A stretch of DNA of 54,823 nt from Paulinella micropora (Eukaryota; Cercozoa; Imbricatea; Euglyphida): the NCBI GenBank assembly GCA_009731375.1, contig BJOX01000215.1:680604-735426 (forward strand). Direction: 5' to 3'. Made by a program: the position numbers and the translations under genes. Positions 42,117 to 54,786 of this stretch are shown one piece after another; the stretch's first letter is position 1; each line of letters opens with the position of its first letter. The notes under the pieces were generated by a model. The model was given only the letters and a program-made list of their open reading frames with translations. It was not told the origin of the DNA and did not search any database.

Positions 42117-42750
42117 CTCTCTCTCTCTCTCTCTCTCCTACTTTTTGATCTCACGTGTAAACATCACGCCTAACGGCGTTCCCAGAAAGGTCTCTCTCAC
42201 CTCATACTCAACCTCTTTACCTTTTTTCACTCTATCATTATCACTTTTCCCTACACCTTGATGGAAACTTTTACACATTTCTTTTTCCCAGGCCTCACAG
42301 GTCCTCCCAGCAAAATTCTTTCGTTTGTTTTCGACAAACCCCAAAATTTCTATCATTTCTTTTTCTCTCTCTTTTCCACCACTAACCTTTTTCTCACACC
42401 TTCGATCACCCACACACCCCAAATTTCCACTTTTCCACCTGTTCTATCTTTTACACCACAAACGTTTTCTCTTATTTTCGGATACATATGCACCCCAATT
42501 CTAACCATTCCTTTTTCTCTTTCTTTTCCATCACAAACCTTTTCTGACTCTCTCGGATCCCCAAGACAAGGTCAACCCTCTTCATCTTACCTAAACAAAC
42601 TAACCCTTGTACTTTCTTTTGCAGTTTTCGTAAACAACCCCTTCTTATCATGCCCTACCTCTCTTTACACTTTCAATTTTCCTTCTCTTATCTTACTCAT
42701 ATATTTTATCCTCTTCTCCCCTTTTTACACAATTCTGTCATTTGTCCCCA

Positions 42751-42792
<42 letters not shown>

Positions 42793-42819
42793 TCTCTCTC
42801 TCTCTCTCTCACACACACA

Positions 42820-42903
<84 letters not shown>

Positions 42904-42981
42904 TAATTCTCTCTCTCTCTCTCTACTTTTTATTTACTAAAAGCTAAACAATACTACTTTTCTAAATTTCTACCTCTACAT

Positions 42982-43024
<43 letters not shown>

Positions 43025-43025
43025 T
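42117..43025. repeat. CT, CA and CTAT arrays with CT-rich unique sequence
   Basis: CT arrays at 42117-42137, 42752-42775, 42793-42810, 42856-42925 and 42981-43025, with CA and CTAT between. The minus strand is open from 42422 to 42138 (94 codons), but its composition follows the CT bias and no domain is recognised. Confidence 0.7.
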
Positions 43026-43376
43026 TATTTATTCAAAAGTTAGCTAAAACATTCACACACATACATAACATTCAGTGTATCTTTACGACTTAAGCGTAAA
43101 GGGTAAAGATACATAAAGCATATCTTCATACATATTCTCTCACCACACAAAAAGGGTAATGTGGGGAGGAGCGCGCAGCAGCACGTTGGGACGCTAAAAA
43201 ACTAAACCCCTGACTTCCATCTTCTCGAATGGTTACTCACAGATACCGTTCGGAATATGCCTCATACGCAACCCTTTATACTAGTTAACGTTTAAGGAAT
43301 GCGGAGTATAAGTACTTCCTACCTTGCTAGTGTTATTTATTCTACCCTGTATTTATATATATACTCTCGATCTCTC
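43026..43376. other. unique stretch, nothing identified
   Basis: No open frame, repeat or signal of note. Confidence 0.4.
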
Positions 43377-44256
<880 letters not shown>

Positions 44257-44784
44257 CACACACACAATTGCTCCCTCCTTTGGTCCTTCCTTAATTCCTC
44301 CTTGTTTTGTTACTGTCCTTGCGACTATTGACTTATGCTTTTTGCTTCTATATCTTCTTTCCGGGGCTTCCCTCGTGGGTGCGTTTCCTCTCTCATGCCG
44401 CTTGTCAAGACTGCACGTATAATGCACGTGCTTCCTGTTTTATTTTTGCTGATTTTTATCTTTTCTTGCTGAGCATGTTTCAGAAGAATCAGAAGACGTT
44501 TCTCCTTTTTGTCGTGAATCCGAAATGAGAATAACAACGACACAGCAGCAAGATTTGGAGGAAGGGCACTCAAGAATAGAGGCCCATTGAGCAGAAACGA
44601 ATGCAAAGTACAGATAAGATAGACTGGTCATTTTTGGAAGACCGCAGGAGTCAATATAGACAACACACCTTTGACTCTTTTATGGATTTTATGCAGAGAG
44701 GAGGTTCAAACAATTCATACGTGCAGCATCGCAGGCAAAAATCGCAACTCAATGTTGCCTCACAAGCTTGCATTTAAGTACTGA
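44257..44784. other. unique stretch, nothing identified
   Basis: No convincing gene or repeat. Confidence 0.35.
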
Positions 44785-45218
44785 ATGTCAGGAGAGAGAG
44801 TAGAAACAAAAACAAGAAGTAAACGTTTGAACTGTAATCTAATAGTTCCTAATCCATTGAAGCCAACTGCCAACTTGGCAACCCATCATACTACAGGGGT
44901 TGCTTCGTCAAACATAGTAAGTGGCACGCCGACGGTGCAAAAAAGCAAGAACGCTAAAAGCACTCCTAAACTGACTGACTCGGCTCTTCCATGTGGTAAT
45001 AATAAAGGAATAAATATGTTGGTGGAAGCAAAATGGCAAAAATTTTCTCAGCGACCGATGGTAAATTTCAACTGGTTCTGCGTGCTCTTCCTGCGTCACA
45101 CTCGGGGAACCAGAGTCTAGGGGAACCAGTTTTAAGACGTACAGTACTGAACGTGAAAAAACAAGAATTCAAGCAGTGGCACCTGACTGACGCAACAAAA
45201 AGGACTGCTTTCCATTAA
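44785..45218 (+). CDS. possible coding fragment, unidentified
   Basis: Two overlapping plus-strand open frames (44785-45120 and 45033-45218) have ordinary amino-acid composition and could be one exon with a shift near 45040, since KWQKF is followed by SATDGKFQLVLRALPASHSG in the second frame. There is no known motif. It may be a pseudogene, an exon or chance. Confidence 0.25.
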
Positions 45219-45648
45219 ACTACTTCGACTACTACAACTAACAACAGGCAATTTTTGTTTTTGCTTGGCACTCCTTCAGCTTCCTTCTTCTTCGCTTTTA
45301 TTGAGAGAACAATTTTTACAAATGGACTCAGGGAACGTCCACGTGAAAAGTATAGATAATAGGTAGTAAGTTATACCTTTATCTAAGAGAACTTCTAAGG
45401 TGGAAACCTAGTTATTCAATCGAGCGCAGTAAGGAAAATATTAAATTGGTATTTAGCGGCTCGGTATTCCATTATAAATATTGAGTCTATATTGATATTT
45501 TTGTTTAGATAGGTTTTGCTTAGGAATCGCAGAGCTTGCTTTTGAATGCAATCACTGCTATAAAAAGATACCACAATGTCAACAACAAGTAAGAGTAGAC
45601 TGGTACGCTCTAACCTAGGCCTGTTATGTCCAATTATGTCCCCCCCCC
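45219..45648. other. unique AT-rich stretch before a large gap
   Basis: Nothing identified; ends in a C8 run at the gap edge. Confidence 0.4.
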
Positions 45649-46514
45649 NNNNNNNNNNNNNNNNNNNNNNNNNNNNNNNNNNNNNNNNNNNNNNNNNNNN
45701 NNNNNNNNNNNNNNNNNNNNNNNNNNNNNNNNNNNNNNNNNNNNNNNNNNNNNNNNNNNNNNNNNNNNNNNNNNNNNNNNNNNNNNNNNNNNNNNNNNNN
45801 NNNNNNNNNNNNNNNNNNNNNNNNNNNNNNNNNNNNNNNNNNNNNNNNNNNNNNNNNNNNNNNNNNNNNNNNNNNNNNNNNNNNNNNNNNNNNNNNNNNN
45901 NNNNNNNNNNNNNNNNNNNNNNNNNNNNNNNNNNNNNNNNNNNNNNNNNNNNNNNNNNNNNNNNNNNNNNNNNNNNNNNNNNNNNNNNNNNNNNNNNNNN
46001 NNNNNNNNNNNNNNNNNNNNNNNNNNNNNNNNNNNNNNNNNNNNNNNNNNNNNNNNNNNNNNNNNNNNNNNNNNNNNNNNNNNNNNNNNNNNNNNNNNNN
46101 NNNNNNNNNNNNNNNNNNNNNNNNNNNNNNNNNNNNNNNNNNNNNNNNNNNNNNNNNNNNNNNNNNNNNNNNNNNNNNNNNNNNNNNNNNNNNNNNNNNN
46201 NNNNNNNNNNNNNNNNNNNNNNNNNNNNNNNNNNNNNNNNNNNNNNNNNNNNNNNNNNNNNNNNNNNNNNNNNNNNNNNNNNNNNNNNNNNNNNNNNNNN
46301 NNNNNNNNNNNNNNNNNNNNNNNNNNNNNNNNNNNNNNNNNNNNNNNNNNNNNNNNNNNNNNNNNNNNNNNNNNNNNNNNNNNNNNNNNNNNNNNNNNNN
46401 NNNNNNNNNNNNNNNNNNNNNNNNNNNNNNNNNNNNNNNNNNNNNNNNNNNNNNNNNNNNNNNNNNNNNNNNNNNNNNNNNNNNNNNNNNNNNNNNNNNN
46501 NNNNNNNNNNNNNN
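45649..46514. other. assembly gap (866 N)
   Basis: Bounded by C8 on the left and a C-rich stretch on the right, so probably a poly(C)-associated assembly break. Confidence 0.95.
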
Positions 46515-46529
46515 CCCCCTCCCCCCCCC

Positions 46530-46615
46530 CCCTCTCTCTCTCTACATATATATATATAACTATAAATGTATATATATAGATGTATGTATATATATGTATA
46601 TATATAATGTATATA

Positions 46616-46648
<33 letters not shown>

Positions 46649-46659
46649 TGTATGTATGT

Positions 46660-46739
<80 letters not shown>

Positions 46740-46871
46740 GGATCGATAGATCGATCGATCGACCGGATTGATCGATAGGCAGATAGATAGATGGGAAGAT
46801 AGATAGATAGATAGATAGATAGAGAGATAGAGATAGATAGATAGATAGATAGGTAGGTAGGTACGTAGAGG

Positions 46872-46945
<74 letters not shown>

Positions 46946-47095
46946 GTACGTACATACATCCATACATCCATCCATACATACATACATACATACATACATA
47001 CATACATACATACATACATACATACATACATACATACATACATACATACATACATACATACATACATACATACATACATACATACATTACATACA

Positions 47096-47126
<31 letters not shown>

Positions 47127-47182
47127 CATACATACATACATACACACACACATACATACATACATATATACATACATCCTTC

Positions 47183-47213
<31 letters not shown>

Positions 47214-47226
47214 CATACATACATAC

Positions 47227-47290
<64 letters not shown>
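46530..47290. repeat. CT, TA, GTAT, GATA, GA, CATA and CTAT arrays
   Basis: A run of different short arrays: GTAT near 46621-46660, GATA 46661-46855, GA 46889-46941, CATA 46960-47227, CTAT 47227-47290. Confidence 0.9.
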
Positions 47291-47291
<1 letters not shown>

Positions 47292-47356
47292 CGTAGATTG
47301 GAAGAATGGAACAGATTGTCTCGTCGGAGGCTAGGTCAATGTCGCTTTTCTTTCTA

Positions 47357-47403
47357 TTTATCTATCTACCTATCTACCTATCTACCTATCTATCCATCCA
47401 TCC

Positions 47404-47474
<71 letters not shown>

Positions 47475-47509
47475 CACCCATCCATTCATCTATCCATCTA
47501 TCTATTTAT

Positions 47510-47583
<74 letters not shown>

Positions 47584-47675
47584 GCATATATATGTGTATA
47601 TATATATGTATGTATGTATGTTTGTATATATATATATTTAATATTATATATGTATATACAATATTATATATGTAT

Positions 47676-47726
<51 letters not shown>

Positions 47727-47760
47727 CATATAAATATATATATATAAATATATATATATA
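47357..47760. repeat. CTAT, TA and CA arrays
   Basis: CTAT with CCAT variants (47357-47550), then TA, GTAT and CA stretches. Confidence 0.9.
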
Positions 47761-48092
47761 CATCATACATACACTTCAACGTCCAGGCCGCTCCCGGTAA
47801 CACTCCTGGCCATACATACATACATACATACATACATACATACATACATGCATACATACATACATACATACATACATACATACATACATACATACATGCA
47901 TACATGCATACATACATGCATACATACATACATACATACATACATACATACATACATACATACATACATGCATGCATACTTACATGCATACATACATGCA
48001 TATACACATAAATATATACATTCATACATTCATACATACATACATACAGACAGACAGACAGACAGACATACATATATACATTCATATTTACA

Positions 48093-48126
<34 letters not shown>

Positions 48127-48717
48127 CATACATACATACATACATACATACATACATACATACAGACATACAGACATACAGACATACAGACAGACATACA
48201 GACAGACGGACAGACAGACATACATACATACATACATACATACATACATAGATACATACATACATATATACATACATATATATATATATATATATACATA
48301 CATACACTTCATAGGCCGTTCCTGGTCAAACTCCTGGCCAGTCATGCATACATACATACATACATACGTACATACCTACATACATACATACATACATACA
48401 TACATACATACATACATACATACATACATACATACATACATACCACAGGCCGCCCCTGGACAAACTTCTGTATACATACATGCATACATACATACATACA
48501 TACATACATACATACATACATACATACATACATACATACATACATACATACATAACACATACGTACATGCGTACATACATAACATACATAACATACATAC
48601 ATAAATACATATGTACATACACTTCACAGGCAGCTCCTGGACAAACGCCTGAACAACAGAAGAGGGCGCTAAAGAATAGTGACAAGGTGAAGGAAAGGAA
48701 GGAAGGAAGGAAGGAAA
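47761..48717. repeat. CATA array with embedded GGCCGC...CTGGACAAAC modules
   Basis: (CATA)n with GACA and GCATA variants. It is punctuated at about 47772, 48306, 48443 and 48623 by short related segments of the type CAGGCCGCYCCTGGACAAAC. Confidence 0.85.
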
Positions 48718-48816
48718 NNNNNNNNNNNNNNNNNNNNNNNNNNNNNNNNNNNNNNNNNNNNNNNNNNNNNNNNNNNNNNNNNNNNNNNNNNNNNNNNNNN
48801 NNNNNNNNNNNNNNNN
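48718..48816. other. assembly gap (99 N)
   Basis: Lies between a GGAA array and a CT array. Confidence 0.95.
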
Positions 48817-48881
<65 letters not shown>

Positions 48882-48953
48882 GGTCACACTTCTGGACAGA
48901 CGCCTGGACAACAGAAGAGGGCGCTAAAGAATCGTGAAGTAGTGGCAGTAGTC

Positions 48954-49021
<68 letters not shown>

Positions 49022-49028
49022 CAGTAGT

Positions 49029-49107
<79 letters not shown>
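48817..49107. repeat. CT array, fifth CTGGACA module and TAG array
   Basis: CT to 48878, then a module with ACAACAGAAGAGGGCGCTAA (also at 48650-48670), then (TAG)n at 48955-49107. Confidence 0.9.
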
Positions 49108-49112
<5 letters not shown>

Positions 49113-49983
49113 TGTGCGGCTAGATGTTAAGGTCAAACTCCGGTCACCGTCCGTTAGCATTAATGCAGACACTACCGGTATCATCGCTGTCATATATCAC
49201 CAGCATTCTCGAGTTATGACGGTGTAGTCGATGTTAGGTAGCATTTACGCTATCCTCAACTGCCGACATCTAGCCTATGTGATCGTCATAATTACATAGC
49301 AGTGGCGATTGCTGCAGTGCAATGGACCGAGAAGGGTGACGATAAGGCCCGTTCTACGAAAGTCACTTGACACTTGACGGGGCAATCTGCACCAACATGG
49401 ACCCCTTTTGGGGGAGATTGCCCCATCAAGTGACTCGCGTAGAACGGGCCTAAGATCAAAAGTGTCATATGTCATATGACTCAGGTGCATAGCAGAGGCC
49501 AAGCCACAGCGGCCGATGCGTCCACGAGCACCGTCCAGCCTCTAACTTTGGGATTCCTGACCTAGTGTGTGTAACAATATTGACTCTTTCACGTTTTCTG
49601 ACTCAGGCTGCCGCCTCTCATAACCATTGAATGTCACCTTTGAGTTATTAAATAGTTGTCACAGTGACATCATTTGTGTTACAATATTGACTTCAAGTCA
49701 AGTGATCGGAAAGACGGTTCCGGCGCCGGAGCGGTGACTTCAACTTCCGAGTCCGATAAACTTGAAATATTAATATAACTGATATCATCATTCAAGTTAA
49801 TACACCGTGAGTGACTGTCACGGTTATATATTTAATGCCAAGTGACTACTGTATCATGTTATTAATATGACTATTAATATTAATACCGCCCGGGCCATAC
49901 TATCAATAATGTCAAGTCACTACATTACAATACTAATTGAAATTATACATCATAGCGGCGCCGCCGCATTCCTGAGCCTACTA
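49108..49983. other. unique AT-rich stretch with one foldback element
   Basis: No gene. The foldback at 49345-49451 is listed separately. Many short GTGAC/GTCAC and AATATT motifs. Confidence 0.4.
49345..49451. mobile_element. foldback (MITE-like) element with AGGCCCGTTCTACG ends
   Basis: 107 bp with inverted arms of about 36 bp: AGGCCCGTTCTACG at the left, its complement at the right, and AGATTGCCCC near the centre. Arms differ at a few positions. Confidence 0.65.
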
Positions 49984-50261
49984 GTATTGCTGTTGACATT
50001 CAAGACAACAAAAAAAATTGATTTTTGTTTTGGTTGGAATTTCAGTTTTGGTTGGAATTTTGATTTTGGGTGAAAATTTGAATTTTTCAAAGTAACGGCT
50101 ATATTCGTCCGCAAAATATCGTAAATTTTCGCGAAATGTTACCGTTAAATTTGAAAATTTGAATTTTTGTCACAAAAATGAAAAACTGTCACAAAAATGA
50201 AAATCTGACACAAAAATGAAAAACTAATTTTTGTTGTTGTCTTGAATGTCAACAGCAATAC
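49984..50261. mobile_element. MITE-like element with 36-bp inverted ends
   Basis: The left end GTATTGCTGTTGACATTC and the following AAGACAAC are mirrored at the right end with about one mismatch in 36. The interior is AT-rich with three copies of a TCACAAAAATGAAAA unit. No coding capacity and no clear target duplication. Confidence 0.7.
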
Positions 50262-51180
50262 AATAAAATACAATATATAATCATAAGTCACAGTTCACAA
50301 AAGACTGACTCGGAACTTGAGGAATACCGCAACCAATGGACAATAAGAGGCCCGCTCGGAATATTAGGTAATATCCGAACAAAGAAATCAAAAATAAAAT
50401 CATGTTTCCTTTACTAGCCTAGCCAAAATTACCGGTAATTCAACTCAGCACCGTGAGTATTGTACTGCAATTTAATATTGAGCCTACGAAAAGCAAGCAG
50501 GCGTTCTCCTGATCAAGTTATTCACCAATGTAAAAGTCGAGTGGAAAAAACTTGGCACAGACTCTCAACCGGACGGTTCACCGTTCACCTGCCATAATTT
50601 AGGTAATATCACTCACCCGGCACCGTGATATTAATATTAATATTATACGTAAATAATATTAATACAATATGTAGCAATATTCACCGCGACACGTTTACGG
50701 TTTATCGATGACATTACTATTAGTTTGAATATGTATAAATGTATGGAATGAATTATTAATATCACATGAATAATAAGTATGTAAACTCAAGTTACTATTA
50801 TATGGTATTAGCATTTTGAATAAATAAACAATAAGTACTCGCCCCGCCATTTCCTTTGCTCGTTGTGGATGCGCCTTGCTCAATGTGGCCGCTTGCAGTC
50901 GCTGTTTTCGCTGTCATATGCATGAGCGCAACCAATTCAAACAGTACCGTACTATTACGGTACTGGGACATTCAAAAGGCAAAATCGCAAAATGAGTCAA
51001 CTTGAAGCTCAGCTTTCTCGGTCACTAATAGGGCTACGACGAGTCTGAACACACCGTTTCCAAAGCGCAAGACAGGGGCTTTCAAATGATGTGCTCAGTG
51101 TTGTCGTATCTTAAATATTGATTGAGTAACATGAGTTCAAAGTTGGGTAATTATGCCAACTGGAAAAAAGAGAGAGAGAG
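50262..51180. other. unique AT-rich stretch
   Basis: No gene. At 51066-51100 a phrase resembling the 53-bp repeat near 51541 appears (GGGGCTTTCAAATGATGTGC). Confidence 0.4.
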
Positions 51181-51242
51181 AGAGAGAGAAAAAAAAAAAA
51201 AGAAAAAAAAAAAAAAAAAAAAAAAAAAAAAANNNNNNNNNN
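51166..51242. repeat. GA and poly(A) run into a ten-N gap
   Basis: GA, then A-rich sequence ending in a long A run at 51232, then Ns 51233-51242. Confidence 0.9.
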
Positions 51243-51540
51243 ACAGCTGGAGGATTGATTTATAGCTGCAGCGGCCTTGCCGAAGTCAGGCGAAGCTTTC
51301 TCAGCCGGGCGCTGAGCTTTTCTGAAAACAGCTGGTTTTGATAAAGAGCGTTTCCCTATCTCAAGTATTATTCACTTAAGACTTGAGAAAGATGATGAAC
51401 TCAAAGTTGGACTCCGTTGCCGCTCGAGTATCGTTAGTAATATCGTGTGGAAAATTCTATGGACAAGATCAGCCAACGTTCATCTCAGCTTTCTCAAACA
51501 ATACTAGCGATATGACAATTCTGACGGAATCATTGGAAAG
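51243..51540. other. unique stretch flanking a repeat region
   Basis: No gene recognised. Includes GATGAACTCAAAGTTGGAC, similar to a phrase near 51130, part of a diverged duplication. Confidence 0.4.
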
Positions 51541-51593
51541 CTCAGGGCGAGGGCTGTCCAATGACGTGCTCATCAACGCTGCAGGAACGACAT
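51541..51593 (+). repeat. 53-bp direct repeat, left copy
   Basis: CTCAGGGCGAGGGCTGTCCA through GGAACGACAT; matches 51807-51859 with two differences. Confidence 0.8.
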
Positions 51594-51794
51594 GAGAAGT
51601 TCCTAGTTCTTAACTACCGTGAGCAATGACTTCAAGTGCTTTGATCTCAGCCAATGCTGGTCGCTGTCGCTTGTGCAGTGGCTCATTTGAAAGCCCTCGT
51701 AAAGAGATTACTAATGAGCTAAGATACAGATTCTTGACTGAGAACGAAGCGCTTGAAGCCATTGCTCATTGTACTTAATAACTAGGAACTTCTC
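51594..51794. mobile_element. foldback element with 57-bp inverted arms
   Basis: GAGAAGTTCCTAGTTCTTAA at the left is mirrored by TTAATAACTAGGAACTTCTC at the right. The arms (51594-51650 and 51738-51794) are about 80% identical. It lies between the 53-bp direct repeats. Confidence 0.7.
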
Positions 51795-51806
51795 AAATTT
51801 GCACAG

Positions 51807-51859
51807 CTCAGGGCGAGGGCTGTCAAATGACGTGCTCATCAACGCTGCAGGAATGACAT
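51807..51859 (+). repeat. 53-bp direct repeat, right copy
   Basis: Near-copy of 51541-51593, twelve bases after the foldback element. Confidence 0.8.
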
Positions 51860-51897
51860 TGGCGAGGACAACACGGCTGGAAGGTGAATCATGGTCA

Positions 51898-52094
51898 AGC
51901 AAATCCTGGAAGTTTCCCCGGAAACTTTACTGAATTCGGGTCATTTCTGGAAACTTTCCGGGAAATGACCCGAATTCAGTAAAGTTTCCCATTGGCTTGG
52001 TTTGGCTTGGCTTGGCTTTGGATTACTTCCCGGAAACCTTCCGGGAAATGACCCGAATTCAGTAAAGTTTCAGGGGAAACTTCCAGGATTTGCT
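51898..52094. mobile_element. foldback element with outer and inner arms
   Basis: AGCAAATCCTGGAAGTTTCC at the left is mirrored by GGAAACTTCCAGGATTTGCT at the right, and both continue into AAATGACCCGAATTCAGTAA-type sequence. A third copy of that block lies in the middle, so the element can fold two ways. Confidence 0.75.
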
Positions 52095-52144
52095 TTACTA
52101 TCAATGGTTTTGCCATGTGGAACTTTCTGGAGTGGTCTTCACAG

Positions 52145-52208
<64 letters not shown>

Positions 52209-52244
52209 TTCACCAGCAGATACTTCCAGAGAAAATTTCTGGTT

Positions 52245-52275
<31 letters not shown>

Positions 52276-52313
52276 GATATCACGTGTGTGTGGGACCTCG
52301 CCGACATCCCAGC

Positions 52314-52378
<65 letters not shown>
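52145..52378. repeat. GT, GA and TA arrays
   Basis: GT and GA at 52146-52207, TA at 52243-52270, GA at 52317-52378. Confidence 0.9.
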
Positions 52379-52380
<2 letters not shown>

Positions 52381-52497
52381 GGTCAGGAGAAGGGCGACGA
52401 GAACACCTTGGAGGGGCTTTTGGCTGTCCAGCACCAAACAACAACAACAACAGCAACACACAAGGTGTGACAATAGCGTATCATGCGCCTAGCCACA

Positions 52498-52559
52498 AAT
52501 TTGACGTGTTTTGCGGGCGAGCCGAGCCGGGCCGGCGAGCCCGCAAAACACGTCGAATT
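52498..52559. repeat. GC-rich hairpin with 21-bp arms
   Basis: AATTTGACGTGTTTTGCGGG is matched by its complement with 20 of 21 positions paired. The loop is about 20 bases of GAGCC/GGCCGG, itself able to pair. Confidence 0.8.
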
Positions 52560-52707
52560 ATGCGCGTTGCATATGTTAGTTATGTTGTTTTATCGGTAAC
52601 AACCTGACCACATTTTGTGGAGGTGACTGATAATAAAGACTGTACTTTTCGTTGCTCAGTATCAACACCACAACATCAACACACAAGGTGTTGCAACGAT
52701 ACCCAAA

Positions 52708-52709
<2 letters not shown>

Positions 52710-52775
<66 letters not shown>

Positions 52776-52800
52776 GTAGGTAGGTAGGTAGGTAGGTAGG

Positions 52801-52836
<36 letters not shown>

Positions 52837-52860
52837 AGTCTGATAGACAGATAGATAGAC

Positions 52861-52910
<50 letters not shown>

Positions 52911-53004
52911 GTAGATAGGTAGATAGGTAGGTATGTAGGTAGGTAGGTGGGTGGGTAGATAGATAGACAGATAGACAGATAGACAGATAGATAGATAGAA
53001 ATCT

Positions 53005-53066
<62 letters not shown>
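52710..53066. repeat. GATA/GGTA/GACA array
   Basis: GATA with GGTA and GACA variants; the phrase GAARTCTGATAGA interrupts it twice. Confidence 0.9.
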
Positions 53067-53284
53067 AGGCAAGCTCAGACGATGTCAATCTGCAGCATTC
53101 TCTGCCAATCGCTATGCTATGAACATGCTCCAGCATTGTTAGCAAGCTCGTCCTGTACGTAGCTGTGTTACAAACCCGCATCCCTAAGCCGAAATCCTGC
53201 CAGCTTTGATCTCAGCGTCCTCCATGCATTGCTTTTGCTAAGCTAATGCTAAAGCCATCGTTACTAGCTCAGGCCCGTTCTACG

Positions 53285-53568
53285 CCACCCAGATGTCCGG
53301 GTTCTGGGTGTGAAAGTGGCCACCACAGGCCAGGCTTTTCAGGAAGGCAAAACCCAGAAAGTGGCCACCACAGGCCGGGCTTTTCAGAAGGCAAAACCCA
53401 GAAAGTGGCCACCACAGGCCGGGCTTTTCAGAAGGCAAAACCAGAAAGTGGCCACCACAGGCCAGGCTTTTCAGGAAGCAAAACCCAGAAAGTGGCCACC
53501 ACAGGCCAGGCTTTTCAGGAGGCAAAACCCAGAAAGTGGCACCAGAAACCCGGAATTCTGGGTAGTGG
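53285..53568. repeat. 44-bp minisatellite between inverted arms
   Basis: Five units of 43-45 bp begin AAAGTGGCCACCACAGGCC (at 53313, 53358, 53402, 53445 and 53489); a partial one starts at 53533. The array is flanked by CCACCCAGATGTCCGGGT (53285-53302) and its imperfect complement (53548-53568). It can be read as an open frame, but the unit-length drift argues against coding. Confidence 0.8.
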
Positions 53569-53681
53569 AGAAAGGGCGTCAGAAAGCTCCTTAGGTAGCT
53601 GTTTTAACAAAGCGCATGCAAAAGCCGCAATCATGCAACTTCGATCTCTCATCCTTCTCCAACAATCGTTGTGCTATGATG

Positions 53682-53717
53682 GATAGATGATATACAGGTA
53701 GATAGATAGATAGATAA

Positions 53718-53767
<50 letters not shown>

Positions 53768-53942
53768 GGATGGATAGATAGATAGATAGATAGATAGATG
53801 GATAGATAGATGGATAGATAGATGGATAGATAGATGGATAGATGGATAGATATAGATAGATAGATAGATAGATGGATAGATAGATGGATAGATGGATAGA
53901 TGGATAGATATAGATAGATATAGATAGATAAGATAGATAGAT

Positions 53943-53984
<42 letters not shown>

Positions 53985-53995
53985 TATAGATAGAT

Positions 53996-54026
<31 letters not shown>

Positions 54027-54047
54027 TAGACAGATAGACAGATAGAC

Positions 54048-54082
<35 letters not shown>
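53682..54082. repeat. GATA/GGAT array
   Basis: GATA with GGAT, GATATA and GACA variants, ending at the family 2 module. Confidence 0.9.
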
Positions 54083-54084
<2 letters not shown>

Positions 54085-54518
54085 TGTTTAATCTATGGGC
54101 GTGGCATAGCTTGAAAAGCAATTGCCTCCAATACTACCCCCGAACAAGAACTTTCAGCACCTGCCCAGCTGCACACCAACCACTGTCTCGCTGTGGTTGG
54201 TGTCTGTGCCCAGTTCAAGTCGAAAAAGGTAGCCGAGCCCTTTTGAACTATACAAAACAGCACTGGAACACTGCCCCAGGAGCGTGTGCCATAACGAGAT
54301 GATGCCACGAACAAGCCGAGGTTTCGGGAGCTCACGCTCGTTGCGAGTTACATTCTACAACCCTGACTTCATCATCCCTTTGCATCACGACCCTGGGGGA
54401 GTGTTCTGTTGCCTGTTTAGCCCTTGCGCTGCGCGCGATTAACGGCGGACACAAAATCGTCATTATAGGGGGTTTTAGGCCGGAGCACTGCGCAGCTGGC
54501 CCTCTGCATCCCCCCTGG
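54083..54518 (-). mobile_element. TATC-tailed module, family 2, second copy
   Basis: 436 bp between GATA arrays. Read on minus it begins with GGGGGGATGCAGAGGGCCAG and ends ATAGATTAAACATATC before (TATC)n. Both ends match 33392-34196, but most of the interior differs. Confidence 0.55.
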
Positions 54519-54561
<43 letters not shown>

Positions 54562-54581
54562 GATTACGCTGAAGGCCATCG

Positions 54582-54630
<49 letters not shown>

Positions 54631-54653
54631 TGGTCTATCAGCTCTGCATATCC

Positions 54654-54708
<55 letters not shown>
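54519..54708. repeat. GATA and TA arrays with a 28-bp family 2 stub
   Basis: GATA, TA (54584-54626), then TATGTTTGGTCTATCAGC through CATATCC (54625-54653), the terminal sequence of family 2 alone, then GATA again. Confidence 0.8.
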
Positions 54709-54786
54709 GACTTCGAAAGACGTGTGTTCAACATCCTCGTATCTTAAATAAGAAAAAGTGAAGAATTTCGGCAACCACAAATTTTG

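Noticed and set aside
42138-42422. 94-codon minus-strand ORF
   Set aside because: Lys/Glu-rich because of the CT-rich plus strand; no domain or supporting signal, so left as part of the repeat region.
46560-48700. Open frames rich in Met-Tyr-Val-Cys or His-Thr-Tyr-Ile
   Set aside because: They are translations of the CATA/GTAT arrays and differ only by frame.
53246-53686. 146-codon repeat protein over the minisatellite
   Set aside because: Units of 43, 44 and 45 bp shift the frame between repeats, and the frame lacks a credible start or neighbours.
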